A stretch of DNA of 58,890 nt from an uncultured bacterium (lineage in GTDB: Bacteria > Verrucomicrobiota > Kiritimatiellia > PWTM01): the NCBI GenBank assembly GCA_938010045.1, contig CALLFZ010000035.1:1-58890 (forward strand). Direction: 5' to 3'. Position 1 is the first letter of the stretch. Each line of letters opens with the position of its first letter. Below are positions 34,169 through 42,938 of the stretch, piece after piece. The notes below the pieces were generated by a model, which saw only the letters and a list, made by a program, of their open reading frames with translations, was not told the origin of the DNA and searched no databases. Made by a program: the position numbers and the translations under genes.

Positions 34169-35158
34169 ATGAGCCGGACGGAAGGCCGGAACGGGCGACA
34201 CTGGATCGGGTTCGATCTGGGGGGCACCAAGATGTTTTGCGCCGCCTTCGACGGCGCGATGCGGATGCGCGCCGCGCTGCGGCAGGCGACCAGTGCCGAG
34301 GATGGGACTGCCGGTCTCGACCAGATCGAGACGATGATCCGCGCGGTGATGCGAAAGGCCGGTCTTGGACGCCGCGAGCTGGGGGGGATCGGCATCGGTA
34401 CGCCGGGACCGCTCGATCTCGACCGCGGTGTGCTGTTGTTCGCTCCGAACCTCGGCTGGCGCAATGTGCCGTTGCGGCGGCGGCTCGAAACGGCCTTGGG
34501 CTGTCCGGTCGTCGTGGCGAACGACGTGGACGCCGGCACCTATGGCGAGTATGTGAGCGGCGCGGCGCGTGGCGCCCGTACGGCGGTGGGCATTTTCCCG
34601 GGCACGGGCATTGGCGGCGCGTGCGTCTACGAGGGGCGGCTGCTGCGCGGTCGGCGTCGTTCCTGCATGGAGATCGGTCACATGAAGCTGCTGCCGCGCG
34701 GCCCGTTGTGCGGCTGTGGCCGCCGCGGCTGCCTCGAAGCGATGGCTAGCCGGCTGGCGATTGCGGCGGCCGCGGCCGCTGCCGCCTACCGCGGCGAGGC
34801 CCCTGTGCTGCGCAAGCTCGTGGGGACGGACGTCGCGCGCATCCGGAGCCGCGCGCTCGCCGAGTCCGTGCGGCGGGGCGACACGGTCGTGGAGCGGATC
34901 GTGCGCCGCGCGGCCCGGCACATCGGGCTCGCCGCTGCGAACGTGGTCAATTTGCTGGCGCCGGACATCATCGTGCTCGGCGGCGGACTGGTCGAGGCGA
35001 TGCCGAAGCTCTTCGTGGAGGAAGTGCGCGACGTTGCCGAGCGGGAGGCGATGGATGCCTTTCGCGGCACGTTCCGCGTGGTGGCCGCGAAACTGGGCGA
35101 CCAGGCGACGGTGCTCGGCGCCGCGGCGCTCGCGCGAGCGGAGGCCCGCCTCGCATGA
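34169..35158 (+). CDS. ROK-family sugar kinase (glucokinase-like)
   Basis: This 329-residue cytoplasmic kinase has the phosphate loop FDLGGT (15-20) and catalytic Asp119 in VANDVDAG. The ROK zinc site is His171 with CGCGRRGCLE (Cys181, Cys183, Cys188). There is no N-terminal winged helix, so it is a kinase and not a repressor. GGAGG lies 8 bases before the ATG. The stop overlaps the ppx start (ATGA), and ppx in turn overlaps ppk. Coupling to polyphosphate genes raises the possibility of a polyphosphate-dependent glucokinase, but the sequence does not prove it; ATP-glucokinase is the default. Confidence 0.88.
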   Translation: MSRTEGRNGRHWIGFDLGGTKMFCAAFDGAMRMRAALRQATSAEDGTAGLDQIETMIRAVMRKAGLGRRELGGIGIGTPGPLDLDRGVLLFAPNLGWRNVPLRRRLETALGCPVVVANDVDAGTYGEYVSGAARGARTAVGIFPGTGIGGACVYEGRLLRGRRRSCMEIGHMKLLPRGPLCGCGRRGCLEAMASRLAIAAAAAAAAYRGEAPVLRKLVGTDVARIRSRALAESVRRGDTVVERIVRRAARHIGLAAANVVNLLAPDIIVLGGGLVEAMPKLFVEEVRDVAEREAMDAFRGTFRVVAAKLGDQATVLGAAALARAEARLA

Positions 35159-36753
35159 ACCGGCGCCGGCCACCCGCACCTCCACCCGAGCCGCCGCGCC
35201 TTGTCGCGGTGCTGGATATCGGCACCACGGCGATCCGCATGGAAATCGCGGAGCTCGCGGCGGATCACCCGCCGCGGACGCTCGAATCGCTCTCACAGCC
35301 CGTCGGGCTTGGCAAGGACACTTTCACGATCGGTTCGATCCGGCGGGAGACGATCGAGGAGAGCGTCCGAATCCTGCGTGGCTACGCCGATCTTATGCGG
35401 GAGTACAAGATCACCGATCCCTCCTGCATCCGTGCAATCGCGACGAGCGCGGTGAAGGAAGCCGCCAACCGGGATGCGTTCCTCGACCGCGTCTACGTCG
35501 CGACCGGCATACCGGTCGAGTGCGCAGAAGACGCCGACCTCGTTCGACTCACCTACCTCGCGGTGCGGAACCTCCGCTGGACGCGGGCCAGCCGTACCGC
35601 GGGGCCGGTGCTGGTCGTCGAGGTCGGGGGCGGAAGCACCGAGGTGCTGTTGCTCGATCGCGGCCGCGTGGGCTTCTACGAGACGTACCCGCTCGGCGCG
35701 GTGCGCCTGCGCGAGACGCTGGACGCCGGCCGTGTGCCCGCGCCCCGCCAGCGCGCCATGCTGGTGCAGGACATGCGGCGCACGGTCGAGCAGATGGTCG
35801 AGGCCTCGCCGGTGCGTCGCGTGCACACGTTGATCGCGGTCTCCGGCGACGTGCGGTTCGCGGCCGAGCGGCTGACCGACGATTGGGACCGGGTACGCAT
35901 CGGCTCACTGACGCCTGCGCGCCTTGCCAAGTTCGCGGACCAGCTGCTCGAGATGTCGCCGGAGGAGATCGCCGCCGAACACGGGCTTTCGTTCGTTGAG
36001 GCGGAGACCGTTGGTCCGTCGTTGCTGGCCTACAGCGAGATCGCGGCCGCATTCGGCGTGCGGCGCATCGTGGTGCCCAAAGTCCACCTGCGCACCGCCC
36101 TCGAGGTCGAGATGTCGATCCGCTCTGAGCTGGCCGCGGAGTTTCGCGAACATGTGCGGCATGCGGCGCGCATGCTCGCCGACCGATACCGAGCGGATCG
36201 CCGGCACGCGGATCAGGTCGCGGCGCTCGCCGTGACGCTGTTTCGCGAGCTGCGCGAATTGCACGGTCTCGGGTCGCGGTACGAGTTTTTGCTCGAGATC
36301 GCGGCGCGGCTGCACGAGGTCGGCCTGTACGTGAGCAACCGCAGCCACCACAAGCACTCGATGTACCTCATCCAGAACAGCGAACTGTTCGGGGTTTCGA
36401 GCGAGGATCTGACGCTCATCGCGCTGGTGGCCCGCTACCACCGCAAGTCGCCGCCGCGGCCCGACCACGCTGTGTACGGCGCGCTGCCCCGACCGCAGCG
36501 CGTCGTCGTGCAGAAGATGGCGGCGCTGCTGCGTGTGGCCGACGCGCTCGACCGCTCGCACCAGCGACGGGTCGCCGAGTTGCGCATCGAACGGCGCGAC
36601 CACCGCGTGATCCTCGCCGTGCCGGGCGGCGGCGATCTTACAATCGAACGGATGGCGCTACGCGAGAAGGGCGCGATGTTCGAAGATCTGTTCGGCGTTT
36701 CGCTCGAATTGATCGGCATCGCGGAGCGCGGGGAGGGCGCCGATGAGCTCTGA
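35155..36753 (+). CDS. ppx: Exopolyphosphatase / Ppx-GppA phosphatase
   Basis: The 532-residue protein has the ASKHA start AVLDIGTTAIRMEIAE, the phosphate-binding VVEVGGGSTEVLLLD, and a C-terminal HD-like domain (RLHEVGLYV then HKHSMYLIQN). It releases terminal phosphate from polyphosphate, or hydrolyses pppGpp. The HD-like C-terminal region and the ppk neighbour favour exopolyphosphatase. It starts within the stop of the ROK kinase and ends within the start of ppk. The three genes should therefore be translated together, which would place polyphosphate breakdown and synthesis under one control. Confidence 0.92.
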   Translation: MNRRRPPAPPPEPPRLVAVLDIGTTAIRMEIAELAADHPPRTLESLSQPVGLGKDTFTIGSIRRETIEESVRILRGYADLMREYKITDPSCIRAIATSAVKEAANRDAFLDRVYVATGIPVECAEDADLVRLTYLAVRNLRWTRASRTAGPVLVVEVGGGSTEVLLLDRGRVGFYETYPLGAVRLRETLDAGRVPAPRQRAMLVQDMRRTVEQMVEASPVRRVHTLIAVSGDVRFAAERLTDDWDRVRIGSLTPARLAKFADQLLEMSPEEIAAEHGLSFVEAETVGPSLLAYSEIAAAFGVRRIVVPKVHLRTALEVEMSIRSELAAEFREHVRHAARMLADRYRADRRHADQVAALAVTLFRELRELHGLGSRYEFLLEIAARLHEVGLYVSNRSHHKHSMYLIQNSELFGVSSEDLTLIALVARYHRKSPPRPDHAVYGALPRPQRVVVQKMAALLRVADALDRSHQRRVAELRIERRDHRVILAVPGGGDLTIERMALREKGAMFEDLFGVSLELIGIAERGEGADEL

Positions 36754-38968
36754 CCGCCGATTCGATCGCTCCGCTCGCTATTTGAACCGTGAGCTATCCT
36801 GGCTGGAGTTCGACCGCCGGGTGCTCGAACAGGCGTCGGATCCGGCCATGCCGCTGCTCGAGCGCGTCCGATTCTTGGCGATCAGTGCGTCGAACCTCGA
36901 CGAGTTTTTCATGGTACGGGTCGGCGGGCTCTGGATGCTGGCCCGTCAGGGGCGCGCCCAGCGCGACATTTCCGGGCGGACGCCGCGCGAGCAGTTGGCG
37001 GCGATCGCGGAGCGCGTGCGGGAGCTGGTGGATCGTCAGTACGCCCTGTGGGAACGGGAGCTTGAACCGGCGCTCGCCCGCGCGGGCCTCCAGCGGCTCA
37101 CCTGGGAAGAACTCAACGCCGAGTCGCGGCGCCATGTGGAGCGCGTCTGGGAGGACGAGGTGTTGCCGCTGCTCACGCCGCGCGCGGTCTTTCCCGATGA
37201 ACCGTGGCCGCGACTGGCCGGCCTCACCCTGCACATGGCTGCCCGAATCCGGCGGCCCGCCGAGGGTCCGTGGCTGGGCGGCGAGGGGTGGGCGATCGTC
37301 GCGATTCCGCGCTCGCTGCCGCGATGGTTTGCGCTGCCGGATGAGGGACTCTTACGGTTCGTGCTCATCGAGGATCTCGTGCGCGGATTCGCGGCGCGGC
37401 TATGGCCGGGCGCCGAGGTGCTGGACACGGCGATGTTCCGCATCACCCGCAACGCGGACCTCGAACTGGCCGAAGATCAGGCAGCCGACCTGCTCGCGGG
37501 CATGGAGGACATCCTCGCCGCGCGGCGGGAAAGCGACGTGGTGCGGCTCGAGATCGACGCGGGGGTTCCGCCGGCGACGGCGGAGTGGCTTCGTGCTGGA
37601 CTCGGCGTGCCGGCCGCCCACGTCACGCGCGCGCCCGGGCCGTTGGGTCTAGCCGACCTGATGCGCATGGCCGATCTGCCCGGCGCTGAACGGTTGCGGT
37701 TCGCGCCTTGGCCTCCCGCCGATCCGGCTGGCTGGCGGCGCGGCGAACCGCTCATGCCCCAGCTCGCCCGCCGCGACATGCTCCTCTACGCGCCGTTCGA
37801 AAGCTACGATCCGGTCGTTCAGTTCATCGAGGAGGCCGCCGACGATCCCGACGTGCTCGCGATCAAACAAACCCTCTATCGCACCAGCCGCAACAGCCCG
37901 GTGATCGCAGCGCTGATCCGCGCCGCCGAAAACGGCAAGCAGGTCACCGCGGTGGTTGAGCTGAAGGCCCGCTTCGATGAGGAGCGCAACATCGAGTGGG
38001 CCCGCGCGCTGGAACGCGCCGGTGTGCAGGTGATCGCGGGCGTGCGCGGCTACAAGGTGCACGCGAAATGCTGCCTCATCGTGCGGCGCGAGGCGGGCGG
38101 CATCCGACGCTACGTGCACTTCGGTACCGGCAACTACAATGAGCGCACCGCCCGGCAGTACTGCGACATCAGCCTGCTCTCCGCGAGCGACGACTATGGT
38201 GCTGATGCGGCCGCGTTCTTCAACGCCGTGACCGGCCTCGCGCAGCCGTGTGCGTTCCGCCGTATCGAGATGGCCCCGCTCGGCCTTCGGCGCCGTCTGC
38301 TCGAATTGATCGAGGGGGAGCGGCGGCACGCCGAGGCCGGCGGCCGCGCGCGCATCGTCGCGAAGATGAACTCGCTGTCGGATCGCGAACTGATCGACGC
38401 GCTCTATGCCGCCTCGCGCGCCGGGGTGGACATCACTCTGCTCGTTCGCGGCATCTGTTGCCTGCGGCCCGGTGTGCGGGGGCTGAGCGAACGGATCCGC
38501 GTGGTCAGCGTGGTGGACCGGTTCCTCGAGCACGCGCGCATCTTCTGGTTCCACCGGGGCGGAGATCCGGCCATCTTCATCTCGAGCGCCGACTGGATGC
38601 CGCGTAATCTCGACAAGCGCGTCGAGCTGCTGATCGAGGTCGTGGATCCCGCCGCACGCCGCCGTTTGGAGTCCATCCTCGATGTGTGCGCGGCGGACAA
38701 CGTGCAGGCGTGGGAACTTCGGCCGGATGGCACCTACGAACGTCGGCGCCCGCCCAGCCGCGGAACGCGGGTGCGGAGCCAGCAGCGTCTCTACGAACTA
38801 GCGCAGCGCGCGGCGCGCCTCGCGCAACAGGCCGGCCGGCGACGTCTCGACCCCTACCGGCTCGAGGTCGGTCGCGGCGGCGGGCCCGCGCAAGCTCCGG
38901 GCTCGGCGGTGCAACGGCCGCGCAGCTCGCAAAGCCGGCAGCGAGCCAGCGCCACCGCGCGCCGGTAG
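36743..38968 (+). CDS. ppk1: Polyphosphate kinase 1
   Basis: The 741-residue enzyme makes polyphosphate reversibly from ATP. The N-terminal domain starts NRELSWLEFDRRVLEQA. The phosphorylated His is in YKVHAKCCL (His440), and the second catalytic His is in FLEHARIF. SSADWMPRNLDKRVELL lies near the C-terminus. The last ~60 residues (Arg/Gln/Ser-rich) are beyond the usual end and have little conservation. A small ORF on the other strand (38854-39099) overlaps this tail, so the tail may be a late extension of the reading frame. The start overlaps ppx by 11 bases. Confidence 0.95.
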   Translation: MSSDRRFDRSARYLNRELSWLEFDRRVLEQASDPAMPLLERVRFLAISASNLDEFFMVRVGGLWMLARQGRAQRDISGRTPREQLAAIAERVRELVDRQYALWERELEPALARAGLQRLTWEELNAESRRHVERVWEDEVLPLLTPRAVFPDEPWPRLAGLTLHMAARIRRPAEGPWLGGEGWAIVAIPRSLPRWFALPDEGLLRFVLIEDLVRGFAARLWPGAEVLDTAMFRITRNADLELAEDQAADLLAGMEDILAARRESDVVRLEIDAGVPPATAEWLRAGLGVPAAHVTRAPGPLGLADLMRMADLPGAERLRFAPWPPADPAGWRRGEPLMPQLARRDMLLYAPFESYDPVVQFIEEAADDPDVLAIKQTLYRTSRNSPVIAALIRAAENGKQVTAVVELKARFDEERNIEWARALERAGVQVIAGVRGYKVHAKCCLIVRREAGGIRRYVHFGTGNYNERTARQYCDISLLSASDDYGADAAAFFNAVTGLAQPCAFRRIEMAPLGLRRRLLELIEGERRHAEAGGRARIVAKMNSLSDRELIDALYAASRAGVDITLLVRGICCLRPGVRGLSERIRVVSVVDRFLEHARIFWFHRGGDPAIFISSADWMPRNLDKRVELLIEVVDPAARRRLESILDVCAADNVQAWELRPDGTYERRRPPSRGTRVRSQQRLYELAQRAARLAQQAGRRRLDPYRLEVGRGGGPAQAPGSAVQRPRSSQSRQRASATARR

Positions 38969-39099
38969 TCCTCCGGATCCATCGCGTCGTACGCGATGTA
39001 ATTGTTCGTGTACTCTTCGGCCTCGGGGTAGCCGTCGTCCACAAAAATCACTGCATTCGGTTTATGGCTCGCTCTCATGCGCCACCATTCCTCGTCCAC
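38854..39099 (-). CDS. Small Cys-rich acidic protein
   Basis: The 81-residue ORF is not recognised. Its first 50 residues have ordinary coding composition (acidic and aromatic: VDDGYPEAEEYTNNYIAYD). Four Cys follow in the spacing Cx2Cx5Cx6C (54, 57, 63, 70), suggesting metal binding. The GTG start is preceded by GGGGAGG at good distance and by a candidate promoter (TTGAAA, 17 bases, TCTAAC). The 3' part overlaps the non-conserved tail of ppk on the other strand by 115 bases. It is probably a real gene, but the overlap lowers certainty. Confidence 0.55.
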   Translation of the reverse strand: MDEEWWRMRASHKPNAVIFVDDGYPEAEEYTNNYIAYDAMDPEDYRRAVALARCRLCELRGRCTAEPGACAGPPPRPTSSR

Positions 39100-39123
39100 G
39101 ACTACGATCCTCCCCTCGTGTTA

Positions 39124-39152
39124 GACTGGCGTTATCGAGAGGTTTCAATGCA
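39124..39152 (-). promoter_or_regulatory. Candidate promoter of small Cys-rich ORF
   Basis: On the minus strand, TTGAAA, a 17-base spacer and TCTAAC precede the GGGGAGG ribosome-binding site and GTG start at 39099. The TCCAA-N3-TTGGA palindrome lies about 30 bases further upstream. Confidence 0.4.
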
Positions 39153-39178
39153 GCGAAATCGCCGGCATGTGCTTGCCG

Positions 39179-39191
39179 TCCAACCTTTGGA
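39179..39191. promoter_or_regulatory. TCCAA-N3-TTGGA palindrome
   Basis: TCCAACCTTTGGA has the same 13 bases as the site at 9438-9450. It lies about 80 bases upstream of the GTG of the small ORF at 38854-39099, followed on the plus strand by an A-rich run. Confidence 0.45.
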
Positions 39192-39369
39192 AAAAACTTT
39201 GTGAATACGCCAGAACAATCTCGTGGGACGAAACAAGGATCAACAACCGGCGCAAGCTTTAGACGGAATCACCGATGATGAGGCGATGTCCGGACGCGCG
39301 TTGGTCCGCAGCGCCGATCGCGTTGCGGGGCGGTCGTCGGCCGTCGGAGAAGAACGGGGCCGCTGGAGA

Positions 39370-40632
39370 TCAGACTGGCCGAATCGTCCGTGCTGCGGCG
39401 TCGTAGAGGACCTTGCGGCCGGTCTCGTAGGACTTCATCGCCATTAACACGGCCACGGCGTGCGCATAGCCGGCCTCGATCGGCGCGTTCGGCGTGCGGC
39501 CGCTCCGGATACACTGCAGCCAGTCGAGGAAATGATCCGGATGCTCCAGGGGCGGGACGGGATTCTCCCCGCGAATCGTGCCTTGGGCACGTTTCGGACC
39601 CCCCTCGGCGGAGTACGTCGGCGCGGACCAGTTGTCGAACTTCAGGGTGCCATACTCGCCGTACAGGCGCTTCAGGTTGCCCGCTCCGTTGCCAAAGTTG
39701 GTTACGTAGCTGACGAGGAACCCTTCGGGATAGATCCAGAGGGCCTGACACTGATCCGGCGCCGTGAACTCGTGCTCATCCTTCCAGTAGAACGTCCCAC
39801 CGAGGCACACGCAGCTGGCCGGGGCGGTCGCGCCGGTCATGTAGTGGACCAAATCAATGAAGTGGCTGCCCAGGCCCGGGACGGGGCCCTGGGAGAACTC
39901 GTAGTAGCCGTACCACCCCGTGAAGACGTCGGCGCGAAAGGGGCGGTCGGGCCGGTCACCGAGAAACTCCTTCCAGTCGACATCCTCCGCGGTGGCGTCC
40001 TTTAGGTAGTTGTACCAATAGGGCCGCTCAGCGTTCCGCACTTCCTCGACGCGCGTGATCTTGCCGAACGTGCCGGCCTGCACGAGCGCGCGGCAGCCGA
40101 CGATCGTCGGAAGGCTGCGGATCTGTGTTCCGACCTGGCAGACGATCCCCGCCTCCTGTACGGCGTCCACGGCGCGCACGAGCCGATCGAACTCCGTGGC
40201 GAGCGGCTTTTCCACGTACGCGTGCCGGCCGGTCCGGGCGGCCGCTTCCAAATGCGCCGTATGCCAGTGGTCGGGCGAGGCGATCATGACTGCGTCCACC
40301 TCGTCGTCGGCCATCAGGTCGCGATAGGACACATACGCCTTCGGCTCGCGGCCAAACCACTCCTTCGCGCAGGCGACGGCTCGCTCGCGCGCAATGCGCC
40401 AAGGGTCGCACACCGCGGAAAACTCCACATTCATCTCCTTCGCGAACTTGCGAACCGTCCCCATGTGCACATCCACACCGCGGCTACCGCATCCGATCAA
40501 TCCGATCCGCAGTCGGTCGTTCGCGCCAATCGAGCGGGCACGCACCGCCGCCGTCACCGTCCCGCTCACCGCCGCCACGGTCGCCGCGGCGCCGGTCCTG
40601 CCCAAAAAAAGCCTTCGCGTGTATCGGTTCAT
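39370..40632 (-). CDS. Tat-exported Gfo/Idh/MocA-family oxidoreductase
   Basis: The 420-residue protein has a twin-arginine signal (RRLFLGRTGAAATVAAVSG). The NAD(P)-binding Rossmann start is LRIGLIGCGSRG, and the family motif YVEKPLA contains the catalytic Lys. The C-terminal part has GLGSHFIDLVHYMTGA. Such enzymes oxidise or rearrange sugars or inositol-like compounds; the exported PVC members sit in polysaccharide-use regions. A purine-rich ribosome-binding site, GAAGGTGG, precedes the ATG at 40632; the longer frame was rejected because the Tat signal should be N-terminal. It is divergent from the next gene, with which it shares the promoter region. Confidence 0.92.
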   Translation of the reverse strand: MNRYTRRLFLGRTGAAATVAAVSGTVTAAVRARSIGANDRLRIGLIGCGSRGVDVHMGTVRKFAKEMNVEFSAVCDPWRIARERAVACAKEWFGREPKAYVSYRDLMADDEVDAVMIASPDHWHTAHLEAAARTGRHAYVEKPLATEFDRLVRAVDAVQEAGIVCQVGTQIRSLPTIVGCRALVQAGTFGKITRVEEVRNAERPYWYNYLKDATAEDVDWKEFLGDRPDRPFRADVFTGWYGYYEFSQGPVPGLGSHFIDLVHYMTGATAPASCVCLGGTFYWKDEHEFTAPDQCQALWIYPEGFLVSYVTNFGNGAGNLKRLYGEYGTLKFDNWSAPTYSAEGGPKRAQGTIRGENPVPPLEHPDHFLDWLQCIRSGRTPNAPIEAGYAHAVAVLMAMKSYETGRKVLYDAAARTIRPV

Positions 40633-40781
40633 CGTCACCACCTTCGGGTTCGATCGCTCGCCGGTCGAGTCTTCCACCAAAGGGTCGCGCGATCAATCCC
40701 GGCGCGCCGGTCCTCCGGCGCGCAGCGGCTATCGCAGGAGAAGGCGGGCACGTGTGCCATTGGCTGGACATGCGAATGGAC

Positions 40782-40809
40782 TTGCTCATGGTGGATGCTA
40801 CGTTATGCT
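40782..40809 (+). promoter_or_regulatory. Possible promoter of the TIM-barrel gene
   Basis: TTGCTC (40782-40787), 16 bases and TATGCT (40804-40809) lie about 29 bases before the ATG at 40838, within the region shared by two divergent genes. Confidence 0.4.
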
Positions 40810-40837
40810 GAGCTGCGAACCCGAAGGAGATTCAGCC

Positions 40838-41668
40838 ATGACGCTGTCCCGCAGGTCATTTCTTTCCCGATCCGTCGCCGTCGCCGCCCTTGGTGCCTTC
40901 GCGCCGCAACGGCTGGCCGCCATGTCGCCGCGGATCCGCGTGGGCACCTGCACGCTCGGGCTCAAGGCGGCGAAGGAGGCTGGTCTGGACGGGGTGGAGG
41001 TTCGAGCCGGCAACGCGGCCGATACGCTCGAGATCGCGGACCCGAAGAGAATTGACTCCTACAAGGCCGAGATGGCCGAGACGGGCTTGCCGATTTGCTC
41101 CATCATGATGGGCCTGCTCAACTCGTATCCGCTGGCTAGCGATCCTCGCGCACCGGCCTGGCTCGAGCAGACCATCGCCGGCGCCGCGGCGCTCGGGGCG
41201 AAGAACATCCTCGTGGCGTTCTTCGGGAAGGGGAGCCTGCTCGAGAACAACCGGCTTAAGGACGACGATTTCCGAGTCGTCGTCGAGCGACTCAAGGCGG
41301 CCGCGCCGCGCGCCGCCGATGCGGGTGTGATCCTCGCCGTCGAGAACACGCTCACCGCCGAGCAGAATGAGCGGTTGCTCGACGCGGTCGGACATCCGGC
41401 CGTGCGGGTCTACTACGATGTTTACAACACGAAGAGCTACGGCGTGCCCGGAGAGATCCGCCGCCTTGGCACGCGCATCTCTCAACTCCATTACAAAAAT
41501 GGCCCGAAGTACCTCGATGAGGATGCGGACTACTTCCAGGAGGTCACCGCGGCCGTGAAGGACGTGGGGTTCTCGGGCTGGATCGTGCTCGAGACGTCGA
41601 GCCCGTCGAAGGACGGCGTCGCCGATGCGCGCCGAAACGGTGAGTTCGTCCGCCGGCTGTTCGCATGA
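40838..41668 (+). CDS. Tat-exported sugar phosphate isomerase/epimerase-like protein
   Basis: The 276-residue protein has a twin-arginine signal (SRRSFLSRSVAVAALG). It has a xylose-isomerase-like TIM barrel: GLDGVEVRAGN, metal-ligand Glu in ILAVENTL, VRVYYDVYNTKSYG, and SQLHYKNGP, with a final Glu in WIVLETSSP. The metal-binding Glu/Asp/His set is present. GAAGGAGA lies 8 bases upstream of the ATG. It probably works with the divergent oxidoreductase on an exported sugar substrate. Confidence 0.9.
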   Translation: MTLSRRSFLSRSVAVAALGAFAPQRLAAMSPRIRVGTCTLGLKAAKEAGLDGVEVRAGNAADTLEIADPKRIDSYKAEMAETGLPICSIMMGLLNSYPLASDPRAPAWLEQTIAGAAALGAKNILVAFFGKGSLLENNRLKDDDFRVVVERLKAAAPRAADAGVILAVENTLTAEQNERLLDAVGHPAVRVYYDVYNTKSYGVPGEIRRLGTRISQLHYKNGPKYLDEDADYFQEVTAAVKDVGFSGWIVLETSSPSKDGVADARRNGEFVRRLFA

Positions 41669-41887
41669 TGACAAGCCGCTCGATGACCGCGGGTGTGCGC
41701 CGGGGACCGGCGCGCGTGCCGTGCGGTCGCGCCTCCGGCTCACGCCGCCCATTCGCGGGGGGATCTCGCGGTCTGCCGGGCTTCGCCGCCGTCGCTCGGA
41801 CTTCACACAAAACTCACGGGGCGGCGATGGCGCAATCCACGAAGTTGGGTGCGCTGAGAACGCTGATTTCATGAACGCGGCGGATCG

Positions 41888-42753
41888 ATGAGCATCTCTC
41901 GTACGGCAGTGTGACTGGCGGCGGGGGGCCGTCACGGCGTGCGCTCACATCTCCTCCACCGTGCCGGGTCCGATCGATGCCGAATCGTTCGACACGCGGC
42001 CCTTTACCCCGAACAATGGCTCGAGTAGTTGGACCCACAACGGTACGCTTCCTGGCTGGTACTTGGTCAATTCGCTGAACAATCCAGCGGTCGATATCGG
42101 CATCCGCCGTGGTGACACCACCACGGGCCGCTGTTACAGCTTTGGCTCGGTCGGTGACCCGGAACGAGCGTTGGGCGGCATCGGGTCGGGAGGCACTTAT
42201 TTTTGGATCGCCAGCGAGCGGTGCGCTGGCGGGCTCCTGGGGTGTCAAGATTCACAACAACACCGGCCTCACCCTGAGCGAATTTGACGTCGAGTACACG
42301 ATCGAGCAATGGCGCGACGCGAGCACCAGCTCGCCGCAGCTGGTCGCCGAGTGGGCGATCGATCCTCCGGGCTAGAACGGCACGGGCTGGAACGCGGGCG
42401 CGTCCACGCCGTCCCCCGCCGTCAATTTCGGCGCAGGCGCCTGGCTCGATGGCAACCACCGGGCCAGCCGCGTGACCGGCGTCACCTTCTCGGCGACCGG
42501 TCTCACATGGACGCCCGGCCAAATGCTCTGGATCCGGTTCCGCGAGCTGAACGATATCGGCAACGATCACGGTCTGGCGATGGATGATTTTCGCTTCAAG
42601 GTGGTGCCCGAACCTGCAGTCGGGGGTCTGATGCTCACCGCGGCGGTGATGCTGTTGCTGCGCCGCCGTCTGAGCGGTGATCGGTCGCAGAGCGACCGTC
42701 CATCGGCAGATCGGAACACCCGCAGGGTTGGTTCGCGGCCGCCCGCGGGTTGA
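41888..42753 (+). pseudogene. Broken PEP-CTERM protein gene
   Basis: A start-like ATG with MSISRTAV is followed by a stop. The following frame encodes PGPIDAESFDTRPFTPNN and continues to about 42200. There the meaningful frame shifts (GSWGVKIHNNTGLTLSEFDV). An in-frame TAG at 42373-42375 interrupts this frame, which then resumes and ends in a PEP-CTERM tail (VVPEPAVGGLMLTAAVMLLL then RRRL). Two frameshifts and one stop are needed to explain it, so it is not expressed as one protein unless the assembly is wrong. The beta-rich body resembles PVC exported proteins. Confidence 0.75.
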
Positions 42754-42883
42754 ACGTCCTTCGGCTGTCTCCGGTCTCGAGCTCAACGGTTTGATCGGGG
42801 TCGCCGGGGAGCGGCGGCCTGTTGCCAAACTTGGCCGGTCCGGGCGTCGCGTCGGCCATGGCAGTTAGAGACCGATGGTCGAC

Positions 42884-42930
42884 TGTCCCAGCATTGGACG
42901 AGGCAGGTGCACCGCCGTCCAAACCTTGGA
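42884..42930. promoter_or_regulatory. Pair of TCCAA/TTGGA palindromes
   Basis: TCCAAACCTTGGA (42918-42930) is a perfect 5-bp inverted repeat around 3 bases. An imperfect copy, TCCCAGCATTGGA, lies about 30 bases before it. Both sit between the 3' ends of the broken PEP-CTERM gene and the beta-helix gene, so here they are not upstream of a start codon. Confidence 0.4.
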
Positions 42931-42938
42931 GAGAATCT

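Noticed and set aside
33254-35296. A 680-residue minus-strand ORF extending across the ROK kinase gene
   Set aside because: Only the part from 34039 down matches the EEP family; the rest is the antisense shadow of the ROK gene.
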